A stretch of DNA of 64,000 bases from Agromyces albus. Lineage in GTDB: Bacteria > Actinomycetota > Actinomycetes > Actinomycetales > Microbacteriaceae. Below are positions 62,779 to 64,000 of this stretch, piece after piece. The notes beneath the pieces are model-generated. The model did no database searches, was not told the DNA's origin, and worked only from the letters and a program-made list of their open reading frames with translations. The stretch is from contig NZ_JAUSWX010000001.1 of NCBI RefSeq assembly GCF_030815405.1, positions 4,204,801 to 4,268,800 of the forward strand, in the 5' to 3' direction. The first letter of the stretch is position 1, and each line of letters opens with the position of its first letter. The position numbers and the translations under genes are program-made.

Positions 62779-64000
62779 TCAGCCGCCGAAGGCCTCTACG
62801 ATCGGTCGGAACTTCATAACGGTCTCGGCGAGCTCGTCGGCCGGCACCGAATCGTGGACTATGCCGCAACCGGCATATGCCGTGACCGTGCCGTCGCCGT
62901 CGACCTGCGCGCACCGCAACGCGATCGCCCATTCGCCGTCTCCGTCGCCGTCGATCCAGCCGACCGGGCCCGCGTAGCGCCCACGATCGAAGCCCTCGAG
63001 CTCGGCGATCACTGGCAGCGCGACCTTCCGCGGCGTGCCGGCGACGGCAGCGGTCGGGTGCACTGCGCGCACGAGGTCGAGCGCGCTCGATCCGTCGCCG
63101 AGCGTGCCCTTCAGGTCGGTCGCGAGGTGCCAGAGATTGGGCAGCTGCAGGGTGAACGGCTCGGGGCTCGTGTCGAGGCGCGCGGTGTGCGGCGCGAGCC
63201 GCTTCACTGCGCTCGCGACGGCGAGGGCGTGCTCGGCGCGGTCCTTCGCCGAGGCGGCGAGGGCCACGGCGCGTTCGCGGTCTGATGCCTCGCCCGCACC
63301 GCGCGAGGTCGTGCCGGCCAGCACGCGGGCCGAGACGGTGCCGTGGTCGACGCGCACGAGCGTCTCGGGGCTCGCGCCGATGAGGCCGTCGACGGCGAAC
63401 ACCCACGTGTCGGGGTAGTCCTCGGCGAGGCGGTTGATGGTCGCGCGGAGGCCGTCCTCCTCGTGCAGCTCACCGACGAGCTGCCGAGCGAGCACGACCT
63501 TCTCGAGCTCGCCGGCGTCGATGCGGCGCACGGCCTCGGCGACGGCCGCCTCATATTCCTCGGGGGGCACGGCTCCCGGTGCGAACGTGACGCGCGGCAC
63601 GCGACGCTTGGGCGTCGGCTCGGGAATCTCGAGGGGAACGGATGTCGCGGCATCCGCTGCCTCGTCGTCGCCCGTCGCGAGCGAGATGCGGGTGACCCAC
63701 GCGCGCCCGTCGCGCCGGCCGAGCACGAGCTCGGGCACCACGAGCACGCTCGTCGCCTCGGACTCGTCGGCGAACGCGAACGCGCCGAACGCCACGAGCC
63801 CCGTGCCGGGAAGTCCCACGCGGTCGTCGATGTCGGCCAGTGCGGAGAGCTCGATCCACGCGGCGGCGGCGTCCTCGACGCGAGTGGCGCCGCTCGACTC
63901 GATGCGGAGCGTCTCGCCGAGACCCACGATGCCCTCGCCGCGTCGCATCCAGAGCAACGGATGCCGCGGGTCGGCGCGGGGGATCAGCGGAGCGAGCTCA
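62779..64000 (-). CDS. menF: Isochorismate synthase, N-terminally truncated by window edge
   Basis: This chorismate-binding enzyme (407 residues visible) converts chorismate to isochorismate for menaquinone. The reading frame is still open at 64000 (ELAPLIPRADPRHPLLWMRRGEG...), so the start is outside. Features are the EAAVAEAVRRIDAGELEKVVLARQ block, DTWVFAVDGLIGASPETLVRV, the ARVLAGTTSRG segment, HPTAAVAGTPRKVALPVI and YAGPVGWIDGDGDGEWAIALRCA. It completes the men gene set together with menB-E and menD, but lies in a separate unit 7.8 kb away. It is convergent with the LacI-type gene. Confidence 0.93.
   Translation of the reverse strand, partial: ELAPLIPRADPRHPLLWMRRGEGIVGLGETLRIESSGATRVEDAAAAWIELSALADIDDRVGLPGTGLVAFGAFAFADESEATSVLVVPELVLGRRDGRAWVTRISLATGDDEAADAATSVPLEIPEPTPKRRVPRVTFAPGAVPPEEYEAAVAEAVRRIDAGELEKVVLARQLVGELHEEDGLRATINRLAEDYPDTWVFAVDGLIGASPETLVRVDHGTVSARVLAGTTSRGAGEASDRERAVALAASAKDRAEHALAVASAVKRLAPHTARLDTSPEPFTLQLPNLWHLATDLKGTLGDGSSALDLVRAVHPTAAVAGTPRKVALPVIAELEGFDRGRYAGPVGWIDGDGDGEWAIALRCAQVDGDGTVTAYAGCGIVHDSVPADELAETVMKFRPIVEAFGG

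Overview
The window looks like a chromosomal segment of a high-G+C actinobacterium, most likely family Microbacteriaceae (Agromyces/Microbacterium-like). The support is: very high G+C with strong G/C third-position bias; a recurrent GGATGCC/GGCATCC word inside genes; many starts with a TANNNT -10 box only 6-8 nt upstream (leaderless transcripts); a menaquinone pathway and system II cytochrome c biogenesis; a short archaeal-type AspRS; and a 32-residue bS22-like ribosomal protein. I see no insertion sequence, prophage or CRISPR array. The genus is inference.

Layout. 1-4.5 kb: end of a sugar ABC permease, a leftward operon (two PRC-barrel proteins, an atypical NRAMP-family transporter, a lipoprotein, a DUF6766 membrane protein), an MmcQ/YjbR protein and tRNA-Arg(ACG) with a strong terminator. 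5-9.6 kb: small accessory genes (DUF998-like membrane protein, GNAT, MarR, glycolipid-binding protein, MmyB-like XRE regulator). 9.6-16.2 kb: amine-catabolism locus (IclR regulator, two APC permeases of which one is frameshifted, a TPQ copper amine oxidase, a small membrane protein). 16.2-29.6 kb: orphan winged-helix regulator, upp, tadA, CDF cation transporter, proC, GH20 hexosaminidase, a TrkA/TrkH K+ system, ArsR regulator, DUF1772, GNAT, bS22-like protein, glutaredoxin-like protein, FAD/Rieske oxidoreductase and formylglycine-generating enzyme.

29.6-30.8 kb holds the most unusual structure: a DUF559/Vsr-like endonuclease gene bracketed by two same-orientation 58-bp palindromic repeats (46/58 identical). 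30.9-37.1 kb: aspS, then a rightward run of phosphatase, TlpA-like thioredoxin, CcdA, ResB and CcsB, which together make the cytochrome c maturation machinery. 37.2-41.3 kb: a large LuxR regulator, a small protein downstream and an epoxide hydrolase. 41.5-47.6 kb: a 2012-residue secreted alpha-amylase/pullulanase fusion under a LacI-type operator.

47.6-55.0 kb: menaquinone genes menC (left), menB, menE, menA and menD (right), with menF cut by the right edge. 55.1-62.8 kb: PPK2 kinase, then a LacI-controlled beta-galactoside operon (GH42 enzyme, binding protein, two permeases) with two operators placed on a recognisable promoter.
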